64,000 nucleotides of DNA from Nilaparvata lugens (lineage: Eukaryota > Arthropoda > Insecta > Hemiptera > Delphacidae). The DNA is taken from assembly GCF_014356525.2 (NCBI RefSeq), contig NC_052510.1, positions 21,765,285 through 21,829,284 of the forward strand, given 5' to 3'. Under the pieces are notes generated by a model. It ran no database searches. It was not told the origin of the DNA and was given only the letters and a program-made list of their open reading frames with translations. Shown here in pieces: positions 47,839 through 59,476 of this stretch (positions are counted from its first letter, which is position 1; every line of letters begins with the position of its first letter). The position numbers and the translations under genes are program-made.

Positions 47839-48380
47839 TGAAGTAGTGTAATGAACAATGGCTAGCTTATCTAATCATACAAACCAAGCCAGCACTTCAA
47901 CTTATGCTTGGTAGAGAATGATCGGTTACAAGGCTAATAATACTGTATCGATACTCATTGGAACAAACAATAACTGCTATTAATGATGAAGTAATGACAA
48001 TAATCAATGCAAATGAATGCAAGTATCCTTTGAAAAAAGTAACAGTTCCAATTACTGTTACAGCTTTCTCTACTTATCTACACGAACTTGCCAGTTCAGC
48101 CTTGCGGCACCAATGCAACAATCTTAGGCAATAATACTACGACACAATTATTCACGAAAGTATTACTTGTTCTACTCAATTTTCAACTTAAATTGAGCCC
48201 AAAATTCTTAAGAATACCACAAATAAACCATATATTCATCTACGATGACAAAAACAAGCCATATACACAGAAAAACCAAGAATAAAATAGGCATTAAAAA
48301 TGGCAAACCTATTAGACAATATTTCAAACTTATGTCCTATTCAAATTCGATTAATAAATCAATCCCGGACGGTTGGACCA

Positions 48381-48762
48381 TGTTTATTTGACAGAGGCTG
48401 GCTCAAACAGCACTCTGGTTTGTGGACTGTATCAATTACATCAAGAACATTTTGGGGGTTGTCTGGCATCGGGTAGCAAGTTGAACAATTATGGGTAAGT
48501 GCACAATAACATAGGCCTACCTTCATGTCCAAATCCTCCTTGCTTCAGGATCCCGGGTCCAGATCACGATATGAGATGAGACGACACTTGGAATAAATCA
48601 CAATAAATCACTTTGCACAAATCGACATTGCGAGAAGTGAGCTGTTCAATTGACTGGCAGTCGACAACTGGCGCAATTATGCTATGCGCACCACCCTTCA
48701 ATTGCCCCCTCCACCACACAATGCCAAACAACAAAGGGGAACATTGATATAATGCCCAAACA
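48381..48762 (-). repeat. 5' LTR of the BEL/Pao element
   Basis: 382 bp, starting TGTTTGGGC on the minus strand and ending AAATAAACA directly before the primer site. Confidence 0.9.
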
Positions 48763-48767
48763 GAAGG

Positions 48768-49651
48768 AGTAAAATTACTTTGAAAAACTAACGTTTCCCC
48801 GCCGATTGAAAAATAAGAAACAACTCTTCTAAATTGTTAAATGAATTCAGTCATGAATTTTATGATTATCATATTATGTTCTAGACAAAAAACACGTGGA
48901 CTAAAATTCACTACTGTCCTGACTAAAATTCAGAAACCTGTATTACTCATCAATCAACTATTGTTAATATTATTCATTCAATATTGATTCGAAATAATTC
49001 AAATCCATTGATGAATATATAATATTTTTACTATTATTACTGGGTTAGCTCTACTTAGTTCTATTTTGGTAAATACCTTCAGAGGTGATTTAAAAACATT
49101 AATAAAGCTTGAAACATCAACTTTTCTTCACTCGGATGCCTCTCAGACCAGTTCCAAAGCTTTTTCTAACCACCTGTTAGAAATCACTAATCTAGATAGA
49201 TATTTATAAGGAGAGATTTTTGTTTTATTGTATTTGGCAATCTAATTTATTGAATTTTGCTCGTAAAAGAACTTATTGCAAAATAATTCCGTTGAGGTAT
49301 CTATCTGTTGTCAATTCACTTGAAATGCAATTGATATATTAGTTTCCTGTTTCAATACCAATAATACCAGGGCACCGAGCTTCGCTCCAGAGTACAAAAG
49401 CATAGAAGCATGAAAGCATAGTTTATGATATTTATTCATCAATACACAGAACACAATTCTTTCAATTAATTGAGGAAGGACCAACAGGCACAGCTCAAAA
49501 CTGTGTCTTCTCCTAATTTTAATGTATACACTATAAATACGGTAGTCCAAAAAGTAGGTTATAATATTTTCCATGGCCTACACTTTTGAATCCCAATTCA
49601 ATATTCATTGAAAAAACTTGCATCTTCACACTTCATACATCTAACATTTTA
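48768..49651. other. No gene seen
   Basis: AT-rich. It contains a gcaccgagcttcgctcc motif at 49369 that recurs in variant form in the repeat at 29882. Confidence 0.4.
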
Positions 49652-49886
49652 AGTTGCAACCTCTGTTTGTGGTCAACCGTACAAAAACAGTCGGATTGAA
49701 ACAGATGAGTACCTCTTCACCCCCCTCCCTCACGACCCCTAGAACGTTGCCAATTCGTCAGGAGTATAATAAAATATTATAGTCAGTTGTGGACAACGTT
49801 GATCACCTCTAATTTCATAACGTTGCATGTAATCTCATCGGACTATTTTCGTACGGTTGACTGCTGAAGTAACAGAGATTGCAACT
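49652..49886. mobile_element. Small MITE-like inverted-repeat element
   Basis: About 235 bp with ~55-bp imperfect inverted ends: AGTTGCAACCTCTGTT on the left and AGTTGCAATCTCTGTT read from the right. ggtcaaccgtac and gtacggttgactg lie further inside. No clear target duplication and no second copy in the window. Confidence 0.6.
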
Positions 49887-50579
49887 GGAAATATGAGATG
49901 TGTAAAGACGGATGTTTTATCAATGAATAACCTTCCATGGCAGCTATTAAACAATATGGGTTTCTTCGGAGGTATTTTTATGTAATGAATTTCATCCAAA
50001 GGCGTCTTTAACGCCTATGCGATTTCCAATGTTTCAATGATCGGCCACCATTTTTGAATACAGAGTGAGATATGAACTTCAACTTTTCTTCCAGTTTTAC
50101 TTTCCTGAACGAGTTCTTTGAATTTATATAACATAAAGTGGGTGTTAACATTTGGAATGTTCGAGTTTTGAAATTGACAATGATCAATGTATAGTAAAAC
50201 ACTCATCCATAACTACATTACAGTTAATACATACATTACATTATAGTTAACTAACATTATGAGTAAACAGCTCAAAGTGATCTCGTGATCCATTCCTCAA
50301 AATCTTCTTTTTTTTGCAGCAATCAGAATAATGACCGAAGTGCCTAACCCCAAGCCCTTTGAGAGGTGGTAAGCAGATGGGATCAAACATGACAGAGTGT
50401 CACCTTCTCGCCATCATCCCATTGTCACATCGTCTACTTGATAACTCTCTAGAGAATATTATCAAGTAGTCGGTGACAACCGATCACCACAAAAACTGTT
50501 TCTAGAGGTGATAATGAAATCTTTTGGTACTCGTTGCTAGCACACAAACTTAGGTTTTGCTGGCAACGCCAATTAAATT

Positions 50580-50690
50580 TCAAGTTAAAATTTTATTTTT
50601 ATTCTGTATAAGTATGAAGTATTTGTTTTATTCATTATTGTTATCTTCATAATTGGCAAATAAATTATTTTTGATTTGATTTGATTTTTG
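50580..50690 (+). repeat. LINE 3' end with (GATTT)n tail
   Basis: aaataaattatttttgattt followed by further gattt units, plus strand. The upstream coding part is missing or unrecognisable. Confidence 0.5.
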
Positions 50691-50807
50691 TCTGTCAGGA
50701 TGACCAGTAGACAACCAGACATCTGCCCATCACAACACGCCTTTTTAATAACGTTTGGCGAGATTGGGCTTGTTGTTTGACGGCCAATGCGAGGCCAACT
50801 CATAAAA
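50690..50807 (-). other. Open coding-like stretch next to the host exon
   Basis: A 40-codon minus-strand open stretch (FMSWPRIGRQTTSPISPNVI at the start) begins right after a catag acceptor-like site and is in phase with the exon at 50839-51000. The gap between them is only 31 nt, too short for a normal intron. It is either a neighbouring exon altered by deletion, or chance. Confidence 0.25.
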
Positions 50808-50838
50808 CTATGAAAAAGTAATTCGAATTATATCTCAC

Positions 50839-51000
50839 GTGTATTGAAGTGGGTTAACTTGATCCTGAAGGAGCTGGGTCACATTTGTGCCAATTATAAG
50901 ACTGTCACCGGATAATCCAGTCGGTTTGGAAAAGAGTTTGCCAGGTATCAAGTTCTCTCTATAAGGTATTTCCTGAACCAATCTCTCCTGAACAGCCAAT
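50839..51000 (-). CDS. Probable internal exon of an unidentified host gene
   Basis: A 162-bp minus-strand segment is bounded by an acceptor (gatgtttttttag just above 51000, with a gactgat branch-point-like sequence ~25 nt further) and a donor (GTGAGATAT at 50838). Only one of three frames is open. It encodes 53 full codons and phase-2 ends on both sides, so the exon is symmetrical. The peptide contains QERLVQEIPYRENLIPGKL and GLSGDSLIIGTNVTQLL. Codon use is normal and unlike the flanking AT-rich DNA. I do not recognise the protein. The rest of the gene must lie in flanking DNA, split by transposon-filled introns. Confidence 0.6.
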
Positions 51001-51350
51001 CTAAAAAAACATCAAAGAGGTCTTATCAGTCATAAAATCATAGATATAATATGTATATACGAGTTGGTCCAGGCAATGAATGCTCAAAAAAAGATATAGA
51101 GGGAAAAAACACAATTTTTGATCTCGCAGCTCTTTTAATAATAGTAAGGGGGTAAACATATTATCAAAAGTCCTCACTCCTACGCTGTGCTAAGGCGGTG
51201 GGGGTGGTTCAAAAGTACCATATTTTGTTTTTTGCATAAAACTCTATCTCCTTTAGTTTTCGAGATATTCATTTTTTAAAAGTGTGAAATCTTAGAAAAG
51301 ACAGTATTTTCCTTCCAACTTTTTGTACTTCAAGGGTTTATTACTCAACA

Positions 51351-54300
51351 ACAATAAGATAAGATAAGATAAGATCTTTATTCGTCACATTTGTTTGCAT
51401 AAATACAATATTTATCAAGCCATGACATGTCAATAATAAGAATACAATAAAACAATTACAAACATTACAATCATAACACATAGGAACACGTCAAAAACTA
51501 TGAAAAGTTTCATAATAGAATGAAAGTTACTTGAGTCAAAAAACAGTTAGGCATAAAAAACGAGAGATCTATGGTTGGAATAGTTCTTCAACCTTGTATG
51601 GGCAGCTATTGACAAGATAATACTTCAATCCATTTAAAAAACATCCATTAGTAGTGTCATCCTTCAAGTAAGATGGAAGCAAATTGAACATTTTTCATAC
51701 CCCTATACCAAGGGCCTCTTCCTACCAGGTCTAATCTAATTCTCGGTAGCTGGAAATCATTTTCATTACTTCTTGTTGAATACGTATGCGTGTGCCTGGG
51801 TTCCTCAATATTAATTCTATTTTTCCTGATATAAGTCACCAGCTCCTGTATATAAATTGCTGGTACCGTCAGAAGATTATTTCTTACGAAATGCGGTTTG
51901 CAACTCTCTCTAAATCCCAATCCATATATTATTCTAACAGCCTCTTTTTGCCTCAAGAAGATTCGATCCAATAGAGTCTGGTAACTTCCCCATAGCATTA
52001 TGCTGTACCTAACAACAGAAATAAAATATGCATGGTATACACTCAGGGCTGCTGGAATGTCTGATGACCCTCGAATCACTCTCAATGCAAACAATGCTTT
52101 ATTCAGCTTCTTCTCCAATAGGTCAACCTCTGAAGCCCATCTCAAAGAGCTCTGGATCCTCACTCCAAGGAATTGTACCTCCTCAACAGACTTCCCAAAG
52201 GCAGATTGCGTCTCTGTCTGCTCTTCCATTTGTGCAAGATGAGAGGCATGAAAATTCACTATGTTGGTCTTTTCCAGATGCATCTTCAACCCATTTGACT
52301 GAAACCATGCTGTTAAAGGTTCTGAAGCCTTCAAGATTGCCTCTCTCACCGATTCCCTCTCTCTGGCTCCACTACCGCTGTTGCATCATCAGCAAAAAGT
52401 ATCATCCTCGAGTCAACACTAGCTGGAAGATCATTGATATACAGGAGGAACAGTATGGGGCCTAGAACTGAGCCCTGTGGCACACCCAGTGTGACCCTTG
52501 GCCAATCTGAATACACTGAAAGTTGATCTCTCAAAAGTACCTTCTGCTGTCTGCCCTCAAGATATGATGAAATAAGTTTATGTGAGACTCCTCTGAAACC
52601 ATATTGCCAAAGTTTGTTCAATAGAAGGTCATGGTTAACACTATCAAAAGCTCGTGATAAGTCACAAAAATACCTGTAGGATTGTGTGAACCATCCAAAG
52701 CCAACATCACATCCTTTACCAACTCAAAAATTGCCATCTTGGTTGACTTTCCAGCTCTAAATCCAAATTGTTGGTTGACAAGAATCTGCTGTCTTTGCAA
52801 ATAGGCTGTTATCTGCTCAAATATTCCTCAACAATCTTGGAGAAGGAAGATAACACTGCTACAGGTCTGAAATTCCTTACATCCTCTGAATCTCCTTTTT
52901 TAAATATTAGAATAATGAGGGCATATTCAAGCTTTTCCGGAAAGATGCCCATTTGAAGGACAACATTGATGATGTGTGCAAGTGGCCTTGCCACACATTG
53001 GCTAACTTCCTTATCCAGCCTCATCGGTATCTCATCCCAACCAGAGGAGCTTTTATTTTTAAGTTTATTTATTATTTTGAGAATTTCCGTTTCTGTAACC
53101 TCCTGGAAGATTAAATTTTCATCTGAAGCACCAACATTGTTCAAGAATCTCATTGCCTTGGGAGCATTAATAGTTGGATTTGTTTCATTGGCATGAGAAG
53201 AGAAGAATTTATTGAAATAGTTGGCAATACTTTTCTTGTTATCAGAGACCCCTCCATCAATCCGAATCTTGATACTGTTGGTTGCACAAGATTTCAAACC
53301 TAATTCCTTTCTAACAATTGTCCATGCTGCTTTTTGTTTTGTTTGTTGCTGTCACGATGAAAGTCTGATTATATAGTCTTTTAGCTGCCATTACAGTCTT
53401 TTTATAAATGATTTTGTAGGTTTTTAAGTAAAGCTTGAAATTGGGATCATCATTCCATCTTGACTCAGAGTATAGCCCCTGAATAGTCCTTGAAGAAACA
53501 ATAAGCCCTTGAGTCATCCAACCTTTCCGAGAAGTGTTGACTTTTGATTTGAAAGTTTTAACAGGAAAACAAGTTGAAAAATGTCTGTTGATAATTGAGA
53601 AAAAACTGTTGTAAGCATCATCACTGTTCCTCTTCATCAGACAAGGACTCCAGTCTTCGTGTCTTAACAATTCCTTAAACGTACTGATTCTTGTCTTGCT
53701 GTTGGTCAATCTACTTCTTATGATGACAATTGAGTGCTTGATATGTTTATTGCTGTAAAGACACAATGCGCTATGATCAGACAAACCAAGCTCCAAAATA
53801 GCTGTGCTGAATAAATGTGACTGTACATTTGAAAAAATGTTATCAATGCAGGTACTTGAGTTTCCGGATGTTCTAGTTGGTTCCATGAAAAAGGAATGGA
53901 AGTTATTTGATTCCATAAGGCCAACCAGATCACGACACCTCTTATCAGCAGACAGTAAGTTGACATTAAAGTCTCCACTAGTAAAAATTTGAATACTTTT
54001 GTCAAGCTTCCCAAGAATCTGAAATAGTTTTCTTAAGGCAACTAAAAATGAATCGAAATCACTATTTGGGCTCCTGTAGACCGCCACTACTAGGCATGAC
54101 ACCGATCTCCCTCCTATACTCAACTCAATTCTCATAGCTGTACACTCAAAATGGAAATCCTGAGACAGTCTATTTATTCCCTTCACACTATCAAAATTGC
54201 TGGTACCCGATTATCTGGCGGATCATCAATCTTATTACTACCGTATCAATAGTCTAGCTCACAGGCAGCAATTTACACAGGTAGAACAATAGCAGTGAGA

Positions 54301-54850
54301 ATTGCACCGATAAATAATGAAGGAATGGATAATAAGCCACCACTTGTCAATTAACAAAAATCACTGGAGATACTCGCCGTAATGTTTGCAATTATTTACG
54401 TAATGATGGAATGATTCACGTACTAGTACATGTTGCAAGAACGGTGTTGCTCTTAGTAGCTGAGAGTTCCTGCTCACTGCAACATTCACAAGAACCCTTC
54501 AACACGAACACCCCCTTATCATAATTATGTCGATTATCGTCCAAGAAAAATTGAGACAATTTGATCTGTCAAGATCTTTGCAGGGAAGTCAAAGTTCAAT
54601 CAAGAAATACTGGCACTTTGAAACTGGCTTTTTCGACTGTTTATTTATAGGTTATAAAGAAACTGTTTGTAATTAAGTTGTAATATCTTATTCCTTCCTC
54701 AAAACCATCCATGCACTCCAAAGAACACTTCACAGACCTCAGAAAATCACTCAATCAGGAAAGAAAACTTAAAAGAAAACTATTTAGATTACAATATTCC
54801 GAGCTGACTTTACTGTAGCATTCAGTGCTACCAAGAGTTGAGATGATACT
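51351..54850 (-). pseudogene. 3.5-kb LINE (endonuclease and reverse transcriptase), frame-broken
   Basis: Minus strand. 54850-54210 reads like a 5' UTR. The coding part starts inside the endonuclease (RSPNSDFDSFL, then SGDFNVNLL near 54000 and LGLSDHSALC near 53770). RT follows: KNKSSSGWDEIP near 53050, NFRPVAVLSSFSK near 52870, FGFRAGKSTKMA near 52750, [14 protein letters not shown] near 52480 and the catalytic FADDATAV near 52385. The thumb and post-RT blocks run to 51657. The 3' end has AATAAAG then (ATCTT)n at 51390-51351. Flanking actca(a)caacaat on both sides is the probable target duplication. The first half of the endonuclease is deleted, and frames change near 53300, 52805, 52620 and 52350. 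CR1/Jockey-like. Confidence 0.85.
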
Positions 54851-54950
54851 CACAACAATGAGTTGAAAAATAAGTACTTAAAGTTGGGTTGTAGAGGTTT
54901 CAATCCTCTGTAAATTTATGTATTATTTTACCATTTTATGCTTTCCATCA

Positions 54951-55211
54951 ACAATTGTTATAGCAGCTTCAGTGTTGAGTGTTAAATTGTCAATACAGCA
55001 ACAAGTGTCAACTTGTCAGTACTCCACCTTTAGCACATGGGTTAGTGATGAGGATTTTCAACATGTTCAGCTCCTAACAGCTAGTCTTGATGAAGCTGCA
55101 GAGTCAAAAATTGTGTTCCAGATATTGTGTTCAAATTACATTGTAAAATGATCAATTGTTGCTGTATTGAGAATTTGACACTCAACGCTAAAGCTGCTAT
55201 AACAATTGAAG
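54951..55211. repeat. Inner inverted repeat (~60-bp arms)
   Basis: caattgttatagcagcttca (54954) is the inverse of agctgctataacaattg (ends ~55209), with similarity extending ~60 bp per arm. It lies in the centre of the foldback element. Confidence 0.85.
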
Positions 55212-55959
55212 GAAATCATACTAGTAGTTCTGTGAACAGTAGACCTCACGCAGTATTCTTATCCACAAGTACCTGATCGAAACTATAGACCTTATGGAAA
55301 TACAGTAATAGACTGGCTTCTCCACACATCTGTGTAATCACTTGTCAGCTGATTTATGATGAATAATTCTATAGTCTGATTTTTACGGTAATATTGGCGT
55401 ATGAAGGAGGCTCCTTTTCCCTTTTATATTATCCTTGAAATGCAAAATTTCCAAAAACCTTGTATATACGTCGACGCGCAATTTAAAAAGGAACATGCCT
55501 GTCAAATTTCATGAAAATGTATTACCGCGTTTTGACGTAAATGCGCAACATAAAAACATATAAACATTTAAACAATAAGAGAAATGCCAAACCGTCGACT
55601 TGAATCTTAGACCTCACTTCGCTCGGTCAAAAATGTTAAAATAATGCATCAAATTAAAGAGAATTGAACCTCTACAACCCAACGTTCAGTACTTATTTTC
55701 TCGATGTATTGTTGTTGCGTCATAAGCCCTGAAATTGCAAAAAGTTGGAAGAAAAACTGTCTTTTCAAAGATTTCACAATTTCAAAAGCGAATCACAAAA
55801 CTCTACAAAACAGAACTTGTAGGAAATTTATCTAGCTTCATTTTTGTTTAGTTAGGCATGCCGATGAAATGCATTGTTCTCAAGATACATGCGTGTAAGC
55901 CACAAATGGAAACGCAACTTTCAAACCACCCTCATCCCTTAAGCACATGGGTAGCCTAA

Positions 55960-56139
55960 AGGTGCATACAGACTTTTGCTCTGCTCCGCAATCGAAGAGC
56001 AGATCGATTGATGATCGACCGGGGAGCAAGAGTGGAACGCGAGAAGAGCTAACATCTCCCGTAATGTTCATGATCGGAGCTCGGAGAAGTGCCGAGCGAG
56101 GGCGGAGCGTGTTGGAGGCGCATATATCTGTTTGCACCT
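55960..56139. mobile_element. GC-rich MITE, second copy, PIF/Harbinger-like
   Basis: Tips AGGTGCATACAG and, from the right, AGGTGCAAACAG. Both flanks are TAA (55957-55959 and 56140-56142). The interior shares gatcgaccggggagcaagag with the copy at 8043-8283. No coding capacity. Confidence 0.85.
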
Positions 56140-56142
56140 TAA

Positions 56143-57172
56143 TAAAAACCTTATGTTTATTGATTACATAAAATAATAAAAATCAATCAATAAATAATTG
56201 ATCAATCAATTATGAATATTATGTTTATTACATTTATGTTTTATCATGGAAGGTTATGTTTGTCAATGTGTATTTTCTGTGTACAGTAAACTGTTCCAGT
56301 TCCAATCATAAATTGTTCCATCATGTGACTAGTGCAAAATGTTCCCATGGAACGCCATTTCAAAATCGTTGGTTCAAGCTTTTGGCGCGCATATATAAAG
56401 TTTATTTACACTCAACTGTGTCGTTTACTAGCTGCATGAATGAAGAAAGGCTGTTTTACAAGCCTACCGTCTAGAAAAGTGTAAATTTCTTTTATTCCAT
56501 TACTCTCAAATTTTCTATCGAGAAAAATTCATTTAATGAATGGTTATCAAACATCATATTGTTGTAATGTATTTCATGCTATGGTAAACAAACTATCAGT
56601 GCATGTGCAGAGAAGCAAGCAGACTACAATAATCGACCAATTAGAGCTCAGATAGTTGGAACCTGTTGGAACTGTACCAGGTCGGACAATTTACCACACT
56701 TCGACTGTGGGGCAGAAAGTTGGAGCTGGAACAGGATTCTGGAACAGAATCTGTCAAAATTCCTCCCATGGAATGTGGAACTTTCTACTTGGTAAATTGT
56801 GGATCGGACAATTTACCACATTCCATGTACACAGAACGGGCCCATTGTGTCAAGTTGAAATGGTCAGTTGAGATATCGTATTTTTGCTTTTAAATTCCAA
56901 AATGCTGTGAAAGCGCCATTTTTGGGGGGGGGGTGATGGAAGGGGGTCCTGTGATGTTATGGAATATATGTTATCATGGGAAGTTATTCTCCCATAATAA
57001 GAATAATCCCCAATTAAATCGTTGAAATTGTCATTGTAAAAGAAAAATAAATCCGTTTCCATTATTTCCAACAACTCTGTTTCAGTGTATTCCTACTTTT
57101 GGGCCTCTCGGTATATATTTGTAATAAATATTTCATGATTTAATCTATAGCTACTAATAATGTATATGTTCG
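56143..57172. other. No gene seen; contains a palindrome
   Basis: Mostly AT-rich. At 56767-56827 catggaatgtgg and ggtaaattgt are mirrored by acaatttacc and ccacattccatg, a strong hairpin. cggacaatttaccaca also occurs at 56683. Confidence 0.5.
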
Positions 57173-58378
57173 AGTAGGGGGAAAGTGAGAGTACTGAAGA
57201 AAAGCTGGCTTAAAGCTGGCTCAAAGCTGGCTCAAAGCTGATTCAAGGCTGCCCCAAAGCTGATTCTTGGTTCTAACCTTGCCCAATCCAATGTAATCTG
57301 AACTAACTCAACCTAGCCATACCCCTAATCTCACAATAAACCTCAAATGATGATCTAATTTCCCACTTTTTTTGGAAAAAACTAGATCCAGCTTTTTTTA
57401 TTTCTTGAATAACTAAGAAACCGTTAATTTTACAAAAAAATTACAAGAATAACTTTTTCCAGTAAATCTAATTACAAATCCATTTACACCCCATGTGTCA
57501 AGATTGAACAGAAAATAAAGGGCACGCCACACCAAGCTCGCTACCGTGACGGTAGTGAAGTTTTGAAAATTGCTAGCCATGTATTCAGGTTGATCGCGCC
57601 ACACTACCACCTACGACCGCCTGCTAGGCGATTCAACAAAAGTTCGCTGAGAGGTAGTATGGCGGACAAAGCGAGCTCAGTGTGGCGCGCTCAACCTGAA
57701 TACATGGCAGGCGATTCGAAGAGGTAGCGCATGCACACAGAGTGATGACTCATTCGGCGTTCCTCCTTGCAATACAATGCAACTAGTATGTCTCACTCCC
57801 ACACTGTAGTTGGACTTTTCTTCAATGTGACGTCAGTCTGTGGGAGACTACCGCTAGCGGACGTTTTTCGGTGTGGCATGCTCAGCCGAGAAAACTACCA
57901 CCAGCGGTACTACCTTGGCGGTACTGGCGAGCTTGGTGTGGCGAGTCCTTAAGGATCTTATGGAAAAAGTAGATCCAATTTCTTGAATAACCAAGAAACC
58001 GTTAATTTTACAAGGATAACTATTTCCAGTAAATCCATTTGTCAAGATTGAACAGAAAATAAGGATCTTATGGAAAAAATAGATCCAATTTCTTGAACAA
58101 CTAAGAAACCATTAATTTCATCAAGAAGCTATAAGAATAATTTATTTCAGTAGATCCATTTATCAAGGGATCAGTCTAACCTAACTCAAGTTTTTCTGAA
58201 ACTGAGCAACAAGCACTCAGAATCTCTAATGATATTTTTATGTTGCGACCCAGTACAGCACCCTTTCTTAAGGAACACCAACCTCAGCAGTACACCCCCC
58301 TCTGTGGGGGGGTGACCCTTTGCCTTTAACCAGCTAAGTTTGAACTACTTGAAAACTCACCTCAGGTTTTATTAGACA
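57173..58378 (+). repeat. Left TIR of mini-element 2
   Basis: Short AGCTGGCTC-type repeats near the tip, then the shared TIR body, the inserted MITE, and two ~106-bp subrepeats (57953 and 58059). A C/G-run hairpin (acccccctctgtggggggg, 58296-58315) and a stretch ending ctcacctcagg just before the plus-strand gene complete it. Confidence 0.85.
57519..57949. mobile_element. 431-bp GC-rich MITE nested in the TIR
   Basis: Tips AGGGCACGCCACACCAAGC and, from the right, AGGACTCGCCACACCAAGC. The target duplication is TAA (57516-57518 and 57950-57952). The empty site aaaataaggatctta exists in the sibling subrepeat at about 58046, so the insertion boundaries are certain. CpG-rich, with internal gtagcg/ctaccg inverted words. 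PIF/Harbinger-like by its duplication. Confidence 0.9.
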
Positions 58379-58397
58379 TTTATTATAAAAATAGATC

Positions 58398-59026
58398 ATG
58401 AGTGTTGATAAATTTGGTCGATATTTGTATGATGAAGATGATAATAGTAATATTAATGTTGATATAAAAAATTTGATTCAGAATTTTTTCTATTTTTTAC
58501 AATGCATACCATTAGCTGAACTTTCATACCAAACATCAATCTCAATAATGGAAAAGAGTGGGAGTATATGACTGATCCAAACTTAATCCAACAATTCTCA
58601 CTTTCTTCTGGAATCTCTTTTAAAGAATGGTATGAAAAAATGTAATAAATATAGGTGGAAAATCCTAGGTTTAGGTGAGTACACCCAGAAAGAAATTGTA
58701 GATATAGGTGAGTACACCCAGAAAAAAATGTAGGTCTAGTTACCCAGACCAAGAACATTATTCAACTTTAATAAAATAAATTCATTTGAAAAATCTAAGC
58801 TCAAATTTGCAAATTTGACACTATATCATCACAGTCAGTATTTGAATATCTTGTGCTTTGAAAGAAGCTGATAAATCAAATAATAATATAAAATGCTTTA
58901 GAATTAGATTTGAAGAAAATGGTAGGAGATCATTATATGGGAGAACAAAAACAATTCTACAAATTAATGATAATGTTTAGTAATCAATGGGATGATACTG
59001 AAAGTAAAATATTGATACATTTGTAG
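58398..59026 (+). pseudogene. Plus-strand virus-like gene relic in mini-element 2
   Basis: Starts MSVDKFGRYLYDEDD at 58398, right after the TIR. A frame change then leads to EWEYMTDPNLIQQFSLSSG and FKEWYEKM (stop ~58645). A 34-bp repeat (aggtgagtacacccagaaa) interrupts the region at 58670-58730. Later coding pieces are IKCFRIRFEENGRRSLYG (58885-58945) and, in another frame, FYKLMIMFSNQWDDTESK, ending ILIHL at about 59026. The last words (atattgatacatttgtag) also survive in mini-element 1 at 27606-27625, so the ancestor carried this gene convergent to the capsid gene. Function unknown; a minor structural protein is possible. Confidence 0.5.
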
Positions 59027-59476
59027 AGTGTGGAAGTGGTTGGGAGATGAATTGTTTTGTAAACTCTGGCTGGAACTCTCCTAGTTTAAGACTTTTCTTT
59101 TTCTGTTTACTTAGCTTTTTTTCTTTTATTAGTTATTATTTTCTTTCCTGTAATCTTCAAATCGTTTTTTTTTCAATTGTATTTTCCTCTAGAATCCTTG
59201 GAAAGGATTGTTTTACCTTCTTTCTTTATAATAATGAAATTATTTGATTATTCTGAGTAAATGCTTTTTGCTTTCTTTTCACATTTTTCTTTATATGAAT
59301 GTAATCAATTTGATTATTTCAACTGTGTAAATGCTGTTGCTTTCTTTTCTTTATTTACTATATTTCAAAATATATATAAGTAAAAATGTTGTTTCATTCA
59401 ATTGTGTAAATAAGGCTCTTTATGGATCTCTGTAAGCCTTTGTATGTAAAGGAAATGAATAAATAAATAAATAAAA
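59027..59476 (+). repeat. 5'-truncated LINE 3' end with (AAAT)n tail
   Basis: A T-rich 3' UTR ending ggctctttatggatctctgt... aatgaataaataaataaat. By comparison with mini-element 1, it sits where the last ~118 codons of the capsid-like gene and its 3' flank should be. Confidence 0.7.

Larger units (their letters stand above)
46661..48762 (-). mobile_element. Internally deleted BEL/Pao LTR retrotransposon
   Basis: Direct LTRs are at 46661-47033 and 48381-48762. Both are flanked by GAAGG (46656-46660 and 48763-48767), a perfect 5-bp target duplication. On the minus strand the LTRs start TGTT and end near (A/G)CA. A primer site starting TGGTCCAACCGTCC follows the 5' LTR at 48380, and a purine run (AAGGTGGGCGGAA) precedes the 3' LTR at 47034. 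The 1.35-kb interior keeps only the leader and the very end of pol. The element could move only with enzymes supplied in trans. Confidence 0.9.
51188..55945. mobile_element. Foldback-type inverted-repeat element, interrupted by a LINE
   Basis: The left arm 51188-51350 plus 54851-54905 is the inverse of the right arm 55660-55945. Shared words include ccaactttttg, the tttcacaattt/aaagtgtgaaat region and gttgggttgtagaggtt. Without the LINE the element is ~1.26 kb. A second, inner inverted pair lies at 54951-55013 and 55150-55211. No ORF of its own. Tips are not sharply defined. Confidence 0.65.

Noticed and set aside
50316..50391. Plus-strand exon-like segment: tttttttgcag, then ATGACCGAAGTGCCTAACCC, then a GTAAGC donor, encoding MTEVPNPKPFERW
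   Set aside because: The minus strand is equally open here and the segment is only ~50 bp. Nothing else supports a plus-strand gene, so it is left out of the features.
51786..53992. Plus-strand ORFs of 60-145 aa
   Set aside because: Antisense of the LINE RT/endonuclease, whose motifs are on the minus strand.
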